A stretch of DNA of 64,000 bases from Acinetobacter cumulans (GCF_003024525.3 NZ_CP035936.1:113152-177151); one strand, 5' to 3'; shown: positions 46,586 to 56,303, numbered from the stretch's first letter. Notes: generated from the sequence alone by a model not told the origin. Translations and numbers: made by a program.

Positions 46586-47575
46586 ATGAATCTGGAGCGT
46601 GTCGATCTTAATCTACTCATTTACCTTGACGTGCTACTTCGTGAAAAAAATGTAACGCGTGCTGCAGAACAATTAGGCGTAACCCAACCTGCAATGAGTA
46701 ATATTTTACGTCGTCTACGTAATTTATTTAATGATCCGCTTTTGATTCGTTCTTCTGAAGGTATGACCCCGACAGAACGCGCCTTAGAATTACAACCGCG
46801 TATTCGCGATGCGCTTTCTGATCTCTCGATGATTTTGGAACCACGTACTGAATTCCGACCTTATACATCGAATCGCGTTTTTCGCATTATGACTTCTGAC
46901 TATGCCGAAGCGACTTTAGTACCTCGCTTAGTCAAAGCACTCCGCTCAGAAGCACCAAATGTCGTACTCGACTTTTTAACACCAAGTGATGTGTCTTATC
47001 GTGATATGGAACAAGGTAAGGTCGATCTTGCAATTAACCGTTTTAATGAAATACCGCAAAGTTTTCACCAAGTTTTAGTTTGGCGTGACAGCTTTTCTTG
47101 CTTACTCAATGGTAAACACCCTGCTGCAAACAACCTCAATTTAAAAAGCTATTTAGATGCTCAACATATCTGGGTATCTAAAACAGGTATGGGCGTTGGC
47201 TTTGGTGTCAATCCAGAAAAGCAAGCAGGCTTAGGTTGGATTGACCAAGCCTTAGAACGTATTGGTCAAAAGCGTAAAATTTCTGTATTTACACGTCATT
47301 ATCAAATGCCTGGGCTATTGGCTTCCAATGTTGATTTAGTTGCGACCCTACCGACACGTATTGCGCGCCTTCAAGCAAAAAGCCAAAACTTACTGATTAA
47401 AGACCCACCATTTTATATTCCAGAATTTGAATTAAAAATGGCTTGGTGTCCTTTATTACATCATCACCCTGCACATCGCTGGTTACGTCAGCTTATTTTG
47501 TATGTTGCACGCCAAATGATTGAAGAAGAAAACCGTGAATTTTTAATGAATAACTCTCAATTTTCTCATTATTAA
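46586..47575 (+). CDS. LysR-family transcriptional regulator
   Basis: A 329-residue regulator of the NodD/LeuO-like branch. The helix-turn-helix is visible in EKNVTRAAEQLGVTQPAMSNILRRL, followed by FNDPLLIRS. The effector-binding domain begins near residue 95 (FRIMTSDYAEATLVPRLV) and is complete. It reads divergently from aceA across a 645-base gap. LysR regulators are often placed next to targets, so control of aceA is possible but unproven. A terminator follows at 47618. Confidence 0.87.
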   Translation: MNLERVDLNLLIYLDVLLREKNVTRAAEQLGVTQPAMSNILRRLRNLFNDPLLIRSSEGMTPTERALELQPRIRDALSDLSMILEPRTEFRPYTSNRVFRIMTSDYAEATLVPRLVKALRSEAPNVVLDFLTPSDVSYRDMEQGKVDLAINRFNEIPQSFHQVLVWRDSFSCLLNGKHPAANNLNLKSYLDAQHIWVSKTGMGVGFGVNPEKQAGLGWIDQALERIGQKRKISVFTRHYQMPGLLASNVDLVATLPTRIARLQAKSQNLLIKDPPFYIPEFELKMAWCPLLHHHPAHRWLRQLILYVARQMIEEENREFLMNNSQFSHY

Positions 47576-47616
47576 ACATAAATTTTCTTAAATTCTTCTT
47601 TTTTAAGCTTATACTA

Positions 47617-47659
47617 GAACTCGAGGAAATCATTAAACTGATCTCCTTGAGTTTTTTTA
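47617..47659 (+). terminator. Intrinsic terminator after the LysR gene
   Basis: AACTCGAGGAAATCA pairs imperfectly with TGATCTCCTTGAGTT, with seven T residues after it. Confidence 0.75.
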
Positions 47660-47701
47660 TGTTAAAAATATTCAAAATAATGATGATCCACAGGTGCCTC
47701 A

Positions 47702-49027
47702 GTGAGCCTCTTCCAAAACATCCTAATCATCGTCATCCTTATTGCGGGAGCTGGTTTTTTATCTTTAACTGAAATCGCCCTTGCCGGTGCACGTAAAGTT
47801 AAATTAAAAATCTTGGCAGAATCGGGCGATGAGCGTGCTCAGAAAGTGCTCGATTTACAAGAAAATTCAGCAGATTTCTTTGCTGCCTCGCAAATTGGCC
47901 TAAATGCAGTCGCAATTCTCGGCGGTATTTTGGGTGAAGGTGCATTTCGCCCTTATTTCTATGACATGGTTGCACGCTTTTATCATGGCCCGTGGACGGA
48001 AAGTATTAGCTTTGCCTTGTCTTTCACATTAGTTACTTCTTTATTTATTTTATTTGCAGACCTCATGCCAAAACGTTTGGCAATGATTGCACCTGAAAAA
48101 ATCGCGGTTTCTGTGATTAACCCGATTCAAGTCTTCATTGTGGTCTGCAGACCATTGGCATGGTTTATCAATGCCATTGCCAATATGCTGTTCCGCTTAT
48201 TTAAAGTGAACACCACCCGCGACGACAATATTACCTTTGATGATATTTCAGCAGTGATGGATGCTGGCGCACAAGCTGGCGTTCTGCAAAAACAAGAACA
48301 TCATTTCATTGAAAATGTATTTGAACTCGAAGAACGTAACGTCCCTTCAAGTATGACGACCCGTGAAAACGTGGTGTATTTTACCCTCAAGGAATCTGAA
48401 TCGAGTATTCGTCAAAAGCTGGCAGAATATCCTTATTCTAAATTTTTAGTCTGCAGTGAAAATATTGACGATGTGATTGGTTATGTTGATGCCAAAGATA
48501 TTTTGGTTCGTATCCTCAATAATCAATCCCTTTTACAATTAAACGAAAATACCATTCGTAATGTACTCACCATTCCAGATACGCTCACACTGTCTGAATT
48601 ACTCGACCGTTTCCGTTCCACCAAAGAGAAATTTGCGGTCGTTATTAATGAATATGCGCTGGTCGTTGGTGTAATTACCTTGTCAGATATCATGATTACG
48701 GTAATGGGTGATTGGGTTACGCCAATTGAGGAAGATCAGCAAATTATTAAACGTGATAATAATTCATGGCTGATTGAAGGTAGCACACCAATCGAAGACA
48801 TGATGCATGCGCTAGCGATTGATGAAATGCCAGATACAGACAATTATGAAACCTTAGCGGGCTTTATGATGTATAAGCTTCGCAAAATTCCACGCCCTGC
48901 TGATGCAGTCATTTATGGTGGTTATAAATTCGAAGTGGTCGATGTCGATCATTTTAAAATTGACCAATTACTGGTAACGCGCTTATTAGAGCAATCCGAA
49001 GTACCACCTGAAGAAGCAACAAGTTAA
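47702..49027 (+). CDS. CNNM/CorC-family membrane protein
   Basis: A 441-residue inner-membrane protein of the hemolysin C/CNNM group, linked to magnesium or other cation transport. The DUF21 domain with membrane helices starts the protein (ILIIVILIAGAGFLSLTEIALAGARKVKL). Two CBS domains follow (MTTRENVVYFTL and ATL-type LTLSELLDRFR), and a CorC_HlyC domain ends it (WLIEGSTPIEDMMHAL). It begins at a GTG (47702); an AGGTG is 7 bases upstream. The small membrane gene at 49112 follows in the same direction. Confidence 0.9.
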   Translation: MSLFQNILIIVILIAGAGFLSLTEIALAGARKVKLKILAESGDERAQKVLDLQENSADFFAASQIGLNAVAILGGILGEGAFRPYFYDMVARFYHGPWTESISFALSFTLVTSLFILFADLMPKRLAMIAPEKIAVSVINPIQVFIVVCRPLAWFINAIANMLFRLFKVNTTRDDNITFDDISAVMDAGAQAGVLQKQEHHFIENVFELEERNVPSSMTTRENVVYFTLKESESSIRQKLAEYPYSKFLVCSENIDDVIGYVDAKDILVRILNNQSLLQLNENTIRNVLTIPDTLTLSELLDRFRSTKEKFAVVINEYALVVGVITLSDIMITVMGDWVTPIEEDQQIIKRDNNSWLIEGSTPIEDMMHALAIDEMPDTDNYETLAGFMMYKLRKIPRPADAVIYGGYKFEVVDVDHFKIDQLLVTRLLEQSEVPPEEATS

Positions 49028-49040
49028 ATAAATGATTGAA

Positions 49041-49064
49041 TGTAGGGCACAAGCGTGCCCTACA
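49041..49064. repeat. Perfect 10-bp hairpin
   Basis: TGTAGGGCAC (49041-49050) and GTGCCCTACA (49055-49064) form a perfect stem around AAGC. No T-run follows, so it is probably an mRNA-processing or dispersed-repeat hairpin. Confidence 0.6.
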
Positions 49065-49111
49065 ACTTCAACCACAAAAGACAAAACAATAAAAAATAAC
49101 GGATTTACCTC

Positions 49112-49396
49112 ATGTCGATACATGCTTTAATCGCCTGCTTTAGTTTTTATTCTGCAGTGTATTTAATTTACCGCTTTTTTGCGGTTCAGCCCCAACCCTT
49201 ATATTTAATTTTTGCGGTAATCCTATTTATTTGTTCTTGGTTAGTCGTTCCAAGTCATAACAGTCGAAAGCGCAGAAATTACGACCAAACGATGCAAATG
49301 GGCTGGGATTCAATGCTCTTTGATCCACTCATCTTTTGGTGGCGTCTGTTTATGTTTCCTATTCGCTTTATCTTTCGTTTTTGGCTGCATGATTAG
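49112..49396 (+). CDS. Small hypothetical membrane protein (94 aa)
   Basis: A 94-residue membrane protein with two helices near the N-terminus (ALIACFSFYSAVYLIYRFF and LYLIFAVILFICSWLVV) and a C-terminal hydrophobic, aromatic-rich stretch (FDPLIFWWRLFMFPIRFIFRF). I do not recognise a family. The middle is basic (NSRKRRNY), facing the cytoplasm by the positive-inside rule. It lies 84 bases after the CNNM gene and probably shares its transcript. Confidence 0.7.
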   Translation: MSIHALIACFSFYSAVYLIYRFFAVQPQPLYLIFAVILFICSWLVVPSHNSRKRRNYDQTMQMGWDSMLFDPLIFWWRLFMFPIRFIFRFWLHD

Positions 49397-49689
49397 CCAT
49401 TAAGATGCTTTATGTAGCCACAACATCATCCATCTTAGTTACCAAACTACATCAAAGCACTTATGGTTGTGTTTATTTAAATTACAATGACTTACATTAT
49501 AAAATTCCACAGCCTCAATCACATGATTTTTCAATCAACTAAGCTTTTGTTTTATTGATTTTATTTTTTCAAAAAATAATGATGAAATTCACATTTTAAT
49601 TACATAGTTTTGCCCCTGTTGTTTTTTTTATATCCTCCATGAGCGCTTTGAAAGCCCTCATGAATAAAAACTCAAAGGATTGAAAAACC

Positions 49690-51030
49690 ATGTTAACGCT
49701 ACTTGGCCTTGGCATGATCATCTGCTTTATGTATTTGATTATGTCTCGCCGAATGAGTCCACTCGTCGCACTCACCCTAATTCCCCTATTGTTTGCACTT
49801 CTTGCATGGTTAATGGGTTTTTATTTCGACAGCCTTGCTCATATTCAAATTCATGAAATTGGCGAAATGATGCTTGAAGGCGTTAAAAAATTAGCGCCAA
49901 CGGGGATTATGCTGTTATTCGCGATTCTGTATTTTGCCATTATGATTGATACAGGATTATTTGATCCCTCAGTTAAGTTTATTTTACGTTTGGTTAAAGG
50001 TGATCCACTTAAAGTCGTCTTAGGCACTATTACCCTTACTATTATTGTGTCGCTAGATGGTGATGGCTCAACAACTTATATGATTTGTGTGGCAGCCATG
50101 CTTCCCTTGTATCGTCGTCTCGATATGAGCCCACTAATTATGGCCTGCCTGATGATGCTCTCGAGTGGCATTATGAACTTAACACCGTGGGGTGGTCCTA
50201 CCGCACGTGCAACCAGTGCTTTACATGTTGATCCTAGCGATGTCTTCATTCCGATGGTTTTACCCATGCTGTTTGCAATAGCTTGGGTGTATTTCTTAGG
50301 TTATATGTATGGCCGTATGGAACGTAAACGCTTAGGCGTTATAGAACTCGATATTAGCCATGGCGACAATATCCAAATTTCGACAAATCCCGAAGCAAAT
50401 CGTGCACATCTACGTTGGTTTAATGGCTTGCTTACTGTTGCACTCATGGTTTGTTTAGTCATGAATGTACTACCTATGCCTATTTTATTTATGGTGGCAT
50501 TATGTATTGCACTGGTAGTTAATTACCGCCAAATTGACATGCAAAAACAATTGGTCGCACACCATGCAGGAAGTGCGCTCAATGTCGTAGGGATTATTTT
50601 TGCTGCAGGCATTTTTACCGGTATTTTGGCTGGTACAGGTATGGTCGAAGCAATGTCTAAAGAATTGGTCGCCATTATTCCAACCAGCATGGGCCCCTAC
50701 TTAGCACCTATTACAGCGGTCATTAGTATGCCTATGACCTTTTTTATGTCGAATGATGCATTTTATTATGGGGTACTACCAATTTTATCTGATGCTGCCA
50801 TGCACTATGGTATTGAACCTGTCGAAATGGCACGTGCATCCATTGTCGGGCAACCCGTACACCTACTTTCGCCACTGGTTCCTTCAACTTATTTACTCTG
50901 TGGCTTAGCAGGGATTGAATTTGGTCAACATCAACGCTTTACGATTCTTTGGGCTATTATCACTTGTTTGGTTATGCTGGTATCTGGCTTAGTTTTTGGC
51001 ATGTTCCCGTTTTATTCATCCATTAGCTAA
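49690..51030 (+). CDS. CitMHS-family citrate:divalent-metal symporter
   Basis: A 446-residue carrier importing metal-citrate complexes. The family segments are present: the N-terminal LALIPLL-like helix region, ISLDGDGSTTYMICVAAMLPLY with the conserved DGDG, and GGPTARATSAL. About 12 membrane helices fill the length. It stands alone with AAAGGA 10 bases before the ATG. A long terminator follows. It fits growth on citrate, with isocitrate lyase nearby. Confidence 0.92.
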   Translation: MLTLLGLGMIICFMYLIMSRRMSPLVALTLIPLLFALLAWLMGFYFDSLAHIQIHEIGEMMLEGVKKLAPTGIMLLFAILYFAIMIDTGLFDPSVKFILRLVKGDPLKVVLGTITLTIIVSLDGDGSTTYMICVAAMLPLYRRLDMSPLIMACLMMLSSGIMNLTPWGGPTARATSALHVDPSDVFIPMVLPMLFAIAWVYFLGYMYGRMERKRLGVIELDISHGDNIQISTNPEANRAHLRWFNGLLTVALMVCLVMNVLPMPILFMVALCIALVVNYRQIDMQKQLVAHHAGSALNVVGIIFAAGIFTGILAGTGMVEAMSKELVAIIPTSMGPYLAPITAVISMPMTFFMSNDAFYYGVLPILSDAAMHYGIEPVEMARASIVGQPVHLLSPLVPSTYLLCGLAGIEFGQHQRFTILWAIITCLVMLVSGLVFGMFPFYSSIS

Positions 51031-51063
51031 ACGCGATATATTCTGTACATTATTCAAAAATAA

Positions 51064-51102
51064 CCACAAAAAAAAGCGCCAAAAGGCGCTTTTTTTTGTG
51101 GC
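51064..51102 (+). terminator. Strong intrinsic terminator
   Basis: CCACAAAAAAAAGCGCC pairs with GGCGCTTTTTTTTGTGG around AAAA. It is symmetric, and the convergent gene at 51113 may use it from the other side. Confidence 0.92.
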
Positions 51103-51112
51103 TACATACATA

Positions 51113-51619
51113 TCAGTGTTTACTGATTAACGCATCCAAAAGTGCTTGATAATGAATTGAAATATCATCTTCTAAAATAGCATAGGCATTATCAAACTGA
51201 ACCATTGGCCAGCCTTCTTTCCAGAATGGGAAAATATTATGCAAATCATGCGTTACTGTTGCGTCTTCACGCAGAATAGCTTGAGCAACTTGTGACAACA
51301 CCTGAGCTGTTTCAGCACCATCTACAGCCATATAATCAATACCACGCACTTTTAAAATACGGATACGGTCTTTTTTATAACGAATTTTTTTACTTTGTGC
51401 TTCATTAAGATTTAAAGCCAAAGTTACCGCTTCAACAAATTTATCTTCAAAAGACTGGTTGAGTGCGACCAATGCCTGCTTATGCGATTCTTGACGGCCT
51501 GCTTTACCCCCATTACGGATAATTTGCGCAGCCTCAGTATTTAAAACATCACTTTTCATCGATGTTAAAATATCTAAAATTTCGATATCGCTTAAAGATT
51601 CAGGAGATTGACCAGCCAT
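51113..51619 (-). CDS. Hypothetical protein (168 aa)
   Basis: A soluble 168-residue protein, mostly helical, starting MAGQSPESLSDIEILDIL. I do not recognise a family. A basic stretch (SKKIRYKKDRIRILKVRGIDYM) in the middle could bind nucleic acid or be structural. The C-terminal half has a repeated aromatic/acidic character (FPFWKEGWPMVQFDNAYAI). It has no signal peptide. It is alone, between two converging or divergent genes. Confidence 0.65.
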   Translation of the reverse strand: MAGQSPESLSDIEILDILTSMKSDVLNTEAAQIIRNGGKAGRQESHKQALVALNQSFEDKFVEAVTLALNLNEAQSKKIRYKKDRIRILKVRGIDYMAVDGAETAQVLSQVAQAILREDATVTHDLHNIFPFWKEGWPMVQFDNAYAILEDDISIHYQALLDALISKH

Positions 51620-51798
51620 ACACTGCCTTTACAAAAATTCTTAAAGCAGTATTTTCTCATATTCAGCTTATAAAAAGGGAAATATCTTTCATTGTGTTTT
51701 GCTTTTTAGCCTAGATCATTCAATTGGCGAATAAAAAATTGCTCATCCGTGTAAAAATTGTTTTATATTGAAGCGTCTTTAAATCGTTTATTCTTTCC

Positions 51799-52533
51799 AT
51801 GCTTAAAATTCCACAGGCTTTACAGTATCTAGAACAATTAAAATCACAGTATCCTGCAGCCTTTAAGCGTAATTTTCTATTTTATAGCCTCATTAAAACC
51901 AAAGGCTTAATTGATGAAATCAAAGAGCTTTTGCCATGGTTATTGGCAGCTATGATTTTTGTTTCGAGTAGCATGGTACTCGGAGATTTTTTGCAAAAGA
52001 CATTACCCAATTGGAGTGAGTTTCGCGCTGAAGGCCTTGCTGTACTTGCGATCATGCTTTTTTTTATGCTGATATGCCCACTGATTATTAAGCAAATGAA
52101 GCACAGCTCAATTTCATTGTATAAGCAAGTGCGCCATACCCCCATTAAGCTCACTGTGCTGATTATTATACAAGCTATCAATATTGCTTATATCGAAAGT
52201 TCTTTTTTACAAGCTTTGCTGTTTTTCTTTGCGCTAAGCTTTGGCTTTGTTAAATTTTACAAAGAAAATTTATTTCGTTCAGATTGTGAAACTACTGGTT
52301 ATTTTTGCTTACAAGAAATACGTCGCGTCAATTATTGGACCTATAAGCAGATATTAAAAACCAAACTCCGTTTGCGCTTTTGCAAAAGCCAATCTGCTCA
52401 GTACACTACCCTTACACAACAACTCAAACAAATGCAGGACTTACATTTAGAAACCCTACATTTTGAACATAAACTATGTAAAAGCATTAAACATATTGAT
52501 ATCGATGCTTATTTAGAAGAAATGAGCAAATAA
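51799..52533 (+). CDS. Hypothetical membrane protein (244 aa)
   Basis: A 244-residue membrane protein. Four hydrophobic stretches are visible: LLPWLLAAMIFVSSSMVLG, LAVLAIMLFFMLICPLII, LTVLIIIQAINIAYI and ALLFFFALSFGFVKF. The C-terminal 90 residues are soluble, basic and helical (LRLRFCKSQ ... LKQMQDLHLETLHFEHKL). No family recognised. It starts at an ATG at 51799 with weak ribosome binding. A terminator follows at 52532. Confidence 0.65.
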   Translation: MLKIPQALQYLEQLKSQYPAAFKRNFLFYSLIKTKGLIDEIKELLPWLLAAMIFVSSSMVLGDFLQKTLPNWSEFRAEGLAVLAIMLFFMLICPLIIKQMKHSSISLYKQVRHTPIKLTVLIIIQAINIAYIESSFLQALLFFFALSFGFVKFYKENLFRSDCETTGYFCLQEIRRVNYWTYKQILKTKLRLRFCKSQSAQYTTLTQQLKQMQDLHLETLHFEHKLCKSIKHIDIDAYLEEMSK

Positions 52534-52562
52534 AAAAACTGGGCAACATGCCCAGTTTTTAG
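52532..52562 (+). terminator. Intrinsic terminator
   Basis: AAAAACTGGGC pairs with GCCCAGTTTTT, with a T-run. It lies between two converging genes. Confidence 0.85.
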
Positions 52563-52592
52563 TTTTAACATCTAAGTGCTCTTTACAACTGT

Positions 52593-54371
52593 CTAAGCAC
52601 TCTTTGCAACCGTCACAACAGTTTTGAAGTTTGAGTCGAAAGATACAGCTTTCGCAGTTGTTGAGTCTATTTGGTAGTTTTTATTTTTTACCGTATCAAC
52701 AAAAACCCAATTTGCATTTACAGCTGTTTGCTTAAACTCTACAAGTAAATAACCACGTTGACTCAAATTACAATATTGCAATTCATCAATCAATAAAGCA
52801 AAAGCTTGCTCAAAGCTGTGTAAATCTGTTGGGCTAATTTGCAAATATTTTTCCATCCCTGGAGATGACACAGAACTGGTTGCCAACTCTAGACCTGCTT
52901 TCTGGCCATTTTGTGCATACAAGGTCGAATACCAAGCATTGTGTGTATCGCCAGCCAATACCACCACTTGCTTTTTCAGCTTTTGTAACATGCCATACAA
53001 TGCTTCACGCTCATATGCATAGCCATCCCAAGCATCTAAATTATAAGGCAATACCGTTTGAATCCGTGTCAATTGCTGTGTTGTCAATTTAGATGGATCT
53101 GTTAAATACTGGATTTTAATTGCAGATAATTCTGTAATCATCTGCTTGATTGCTGCGAGCTCTGTAGCACCAGCCGTACCACTTTGCACTTTTGCTAAAA
53201 TAGTTAATACTTCTGCGGGTATCAGCATTTTAGCCATTAAAACCTGCTGGCCCAGTACATTCCATTTTGCTTGAGAATTAGCAAGCGACGTGTTTAACCA
53301 TGCGAATTGTTCAGCACCCATTAAAGTACGAGAACTGTTATACAAATCAGATGTAAATTTTGCACTCTCTAAGCCACCTACTGCTGTCATATAGTTTGCA
53401 TAATCAAGCTGTTCGCTACGCGCTAGTATGCGTGTATCTAGCATATTTAGTTGCACTAAATTGCCATAATTAAACTGACGGTAAATATGTAAATGATCTT
53501 CAGCGCTTTTAGCTCGAATTGGCATCCATTCAAAATAGGCTTGCAAAGCCGCTGCCTTTCGTTCGGCAAAACTGCCTTCATTGGCTTGATGGTTTTCTGC
53601 ACCATCTAACCATGTATCGTTACTTAGCTCATGATCGTCCCAAATAACAACAAAAGGATGGCGCTGATGTAAAGCTTGTAAATCTGGATCTAAACGATAC
53701 AAAGCATAGCGTTTACGGTAGTCGTTGAGGTTGAGAATTTCTTGACTATTGTCAGATGCAAACTCACGACCTAGGGCTTTAGCATCTTCTGTCGCATAGC
53801 CACCTTGGCCATATTCATAAATATAATCACCTAAATGCAAAACTGCATCGACATCAAGCGTGGCCATTTCTTTATACACATGAAAATAACCCGCTGGATA
53901 ATTTGAGCACGAGCACACAGCAAAACGGACCTGCTCGAGCGCTGTAGACGGCTCAGCTAAAGTCTTGGTACGCCCCACAGCTGAAATGACAGCACCAAAT
54001 TTAAAACGATAATAATAATTTTGATTGGCTTTTAATTTATCGGCATCTACTTTCACGGTAAAGTCATCTGCACTACTGGTTTGGGCCTTACCACGATTTT
54101 GTATATTTTTAAATTCGGAGTCTGTGGCAATTTCCCAATCTAGTTCCAAACGTAAATTTACATCAGCGACCGTTACCCGCGTCCAAAGGATGACTCTATC
54201 TTGGAGCGGATCCCCACTTGCAACCCCATGCAAAAATTGTAATGCAATTGTATTAGATGCGTCCGATGCATCATCACTGCCACAGGCGGTTAAACCAATA
54301 GGCAATGACACCGCACTCACTCCAGCCAATGCACGCTGAATCAATTCACGTCGATTTAAAATTGGTTTCAT
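52593..54371 (-). CDS. PhoD-family alkaline phosphatase
   Basis: A 592-residue exported phosphodiesterase/phosphatase of the PhoD family. The N-terminus NRRELIQRALAG carries the twin-arginine motif and is followed by LTAC, a lipobox-like end. A PhoD N-terminal beta domain (FLHGVASGDPLQDRVILWTRV) precedes the metallophosphatase. Metal sites are visible in HLGDYIYEYG, FVVIWDDHELSNDTW and the late LAGDTHNAWY. It uses Ca2+/Fe3+ in studied members to release phosphate. It stands alone, with no visible Pho box. Confidence 0.9.
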   Translation of the reverse strand: MKPILNRRELIQRALAGVSAVSLPIGLTACGSDDASDASNTIALQFLHGVASGDPLQDRVILWTRVTVADVNLRLELDWEIATDSEFKNIQNRGKAQTSSADDFTVKVDADKLKANQNYYYRFKFGAVISAVGRTKTLAEPSTALEQVRFAVCSCSNYPAGYFHVYKEMATLDVDAVLHLGDYIYEYGQGGYATEDAKALGREFASDNSQEILNLNDYRKRYALYRLDPDLQALHQRHPFVVIWDDHELSNDTWLDGAENHQANEGSFAERKAAALQAYFEWMPIRAKSAEDHLHIYRQFNYGNLVQLNMLDTRILARSEQLDYANYMTAVGGLESAKFTSDLYNSSRTLMGAEQFAWLNTSLANSQAKWNVLGQQVLMAKMLIPAEVLTILAKVQSGTAGATELAAIKQMITELSAIKIQYLTDPSKLTTQQLTRIQTVLPYNLDAWDGYAYEREALYGMLQKLKKQVVVLAGDTHNAWYSTLYAQNGQKAGLELATSSVSSPGMEKYLQISPTDLHSFEQAFALLIDELQYCNLSQRGYLLVEFKQTAVNANWVFVDTVKNKNYQIDSTTAKAVSFDSNFKTVVTVAKSA

Positions 54372-54533
54372 AAAGATTTCCTTTTTTTAAGCAAAATAAG
54401 AAATCCGTATTTCAATTTCATCTCAAACACATGAATATTTGATTAATTTTCATACTTAATGGCTATTTTTGGATTTTTTTTAGACATAAACTCATGTTTT
54501 GCTTGAAAATAAAGCAATTAATGTTATTTATGC

Positions 54534-54562
54534 TTGCCAAGTTACATTTGCTCCTCTATTAT
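54534..54562 (+). promoter_or_regulatory. Promoter of tRNA-Leu
   Basis: TTGCCA (54534-54539) and TATTAT (54557-54562) are 17 bases apart, followed by TGCGC and the tRNA 9 bases after the -10 box. Confidence 0.75.
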
Positions 54563-54571
54563 TGCGCTCAT

Positions 54572-54658
54572 GCCCGAGTGGTGAAATCGGTAGACACAGG
54601 GGATTTAAAATCCCCCGACCTTCAAGTCGTGCCAGTTCGAGTCTGGCCTCGGGCACCA
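54572..54658 (+). tRNA. tRNA-Leu (anticodon UAA)
   Basis: An 87-base tRNA with acceptor GCCCGAG pairing CTCGGGC and encoded CCA at the end. The anticodon loop TTTAAAA gives TAA. The long variable arm is typical of tRNA-Leu. Confidence 0.96.
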
Positions 54659-54692
54659 TCCTTCTCCTATAGAAACGATGGTACAAATAAAG

Positions 54693-54717
54693 AACCCAGC
54701 TTTAAGCTGGTTTTTTT
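54693..54717 (+). terminator. Intrinsic terminator after tRNA-Leu
   Basis: AACCCAGCTT pairs with AAGCTGGTTTTTTT. Confidence 0.8.
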
Positions 54718-55013
54718 ATGTCTAAAATTTAATAAAAATATCTCATCAAAAAATAAAGCTCGAAATTCGCACCCAGCTCTAAGCTTAAGTCAGATAAATT
54801 ACAGTTAATAAAAATCATGCTGGGACATAAAATTTTTAGCTAGATTTACGTGTATATACTGAAATAAAAATGTTCGCTACAACTTATCAGTACTTAAAAT
54901 TGCAGAAAGATTTCTGAACGTCTCACCTCAACCAACCACTGATTAATTTACTAAGCGACTCCTAAGACTCAATCACTAAAAAATCCAATAGCCAGATACA
55001 ACAAGAGAGTGGC
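54718..55013. other. Intergenic region
   Basis: About 300 bases without an open frame, repeat or RNA gene that I can support. It lies between a tRNA terminator and the end of the convergent DUF5713-like gene. Confidence 0.4.
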
Positions 55014-55328
55014 TTACCACTCTCTATTTGCAACCAACTCTTCCATTTCAATATCCATATACCCTTCCTCTTGTACGGCCATCATCATTGCTTCAGCAAT
55101 ATAATCAGCAGCCGTATCATCAAGTGAAGAGTCCAAATCTTCAAACTGAGGTTTCATCTTATTCACCAGTGAAATTGTTTCATTGGCAAATTGATAAATA
55201 TCAGTTTCAGAAAGATTCGCTTTAGCGACTTTTTTAGCAAACAGGACAATCAATTGTTTAACTTCAGCAACCAAGATATCTGGGTAATAATCATCGTCAA
55301 ACATCGGGAGAAGAAGATCTGCAAACAT
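55014..55328 (-). CDS. DUF5713-like protein
   Basis: A soluble, acidic protein of about 104 residues. It has MFDDDYYPDILVAEVKQLI at the start and MEELVANREW at the end; the ending resembles IATRDW of DUF5713 proteins. I prefer the start MFADLLLPMFDDDYY at 55328; a frame start at 55349 is also possible. Function unknown. Confidence 0.65.
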   Translation of the reverse strand: MFADLLLPMFDDDYYPDILVAEVKQLIVLFAKKVAKANLSETDIYQFANETISLVNKMKPQFEDLDSSLDDTAADYIAEAMMMAVQEEGYMDIEMEELVANREW

Positions 55329-55445
55329 ACAGGTTCTCAATACAAACACATTAAGCGAGCTTATATACCATATTGATTAAATTTCGCCAAATGAAACCGC
55401 TTAAAATTTCATACCACAAGATTTACCTCCTGTGTCATGTTATGT

Positions 55446-56303
55446 TTAGTCTTCGGCCGAACGCATAGCATTCCACACTAAAATTGCATCTTTAGTGGCT
55501 TTTACATCGTGCGCGCGCACCATACAAGCACCCTGCTGAATACTCATCAAATGTGCTGCTACAGATCCAACTGCACGGTCTTTTGCATCCACAGCCCCCA
55601 CAGCTTCACCAATAAAACGTTTACGCGACAACGCTGACAAAATTGGATAACCCAGTACATTCAGCTGATATAACTCTTTTAATAATTTTAAATTCTGCTG
55701 GGCATTTTTAGCAAAACCAAAGCCTGGATCAATCATGATATTTTCAGCTTTTACACCTGCATCTAGAGCATCTTGTACTCGCTGTAAGATTTCCGCCATG
55801 ACATCCGTAGTCACATCATTATATTGATCCAAATGATTCATCGTGGTTGGTTCACCACGCATGTGCATAATAATCACGGGTATGTCTAAGCGAGCTGCAG
55901 TTTCTAATGCTTGTGGACGAGTTAAGGCACGTACATCATTCCAAATATGTGCTCCAGCATTTACAGCTGCAGATATCACTTCTGGTGAAGAGGTATCAAT
56001 TGAGATCACCACACCTAATTTTGCTAATTCTTCTACTACTGGTACCACGCGTCGGATTTCTTCTTCGATAGCAACTACAGATGCACCTGGTCGGGTTGAT
56101 TCGCCCCCTACATCAATGACTGTTGCCCCTTCGGCAATCATTTGCTTTGCACGTGCTACCGCTTCATCTTTACCATTGTGTTGCCCGCCATCACTAAATG
56201 AATCTGGTGTCACATTTAAAATCCCCATCACATGTGGGGTCGACAGATCTAATGTCAATTTGCCACACTTTAAGATTTTATTTGGTAAAGGCATTAAGCG
56301 CAT
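55446..56303 (-). CDS. folP: Dihydropteroate synthase
   Basis: Joins 6-hydroxymethyl-dihydropterin pyrophosphate and p-aminobenzoate to make dihydropteroate in folate synthesis; it is the target of sulfonamides. Signatures: MGILNVTPDSFSDGG at the N-terminus, VGGESTRPGA in the sulfonamide-binding loop, and DPGFGFAK. The TIM-barrel length of 285 residues is normal. It follows ftsH in the usual gammaproteobacterial order rlmE-ftsH-folP, but a terminator hairpin lies between them. Confidence 0.96.
   Translation of the reverse strand: MRLMPLPNKILKCGKLTLDLSTPHVMGILNVTPDSFSDGGQHNGKDEAVARAKQMIAEGATVIDVGGESTRPGASVVAIEEEIRRVVPVVEELAKLGVVISIDTSSPEVISAAVNAGAHIWNDVRALTRPQALETAARLDIPVIIMHMRGEPTTMNHLDQYNDVTTDVMAEILQRVQDALDAGVKAENIMIDPGFGFAKNAQQNLKLLKELYQLNVLGYPILSALSRKRFIGEAVGAVDAKDRAVGSVAAHLMSIQQGACMVRAHDVKATKDAILVWNAMRSAED

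Noticed and set aside
54494..54808. A 104-codon open frame
   Set aside because: It covers the tRNA-Leu gene; the middle of the peptide is translated tRNA.
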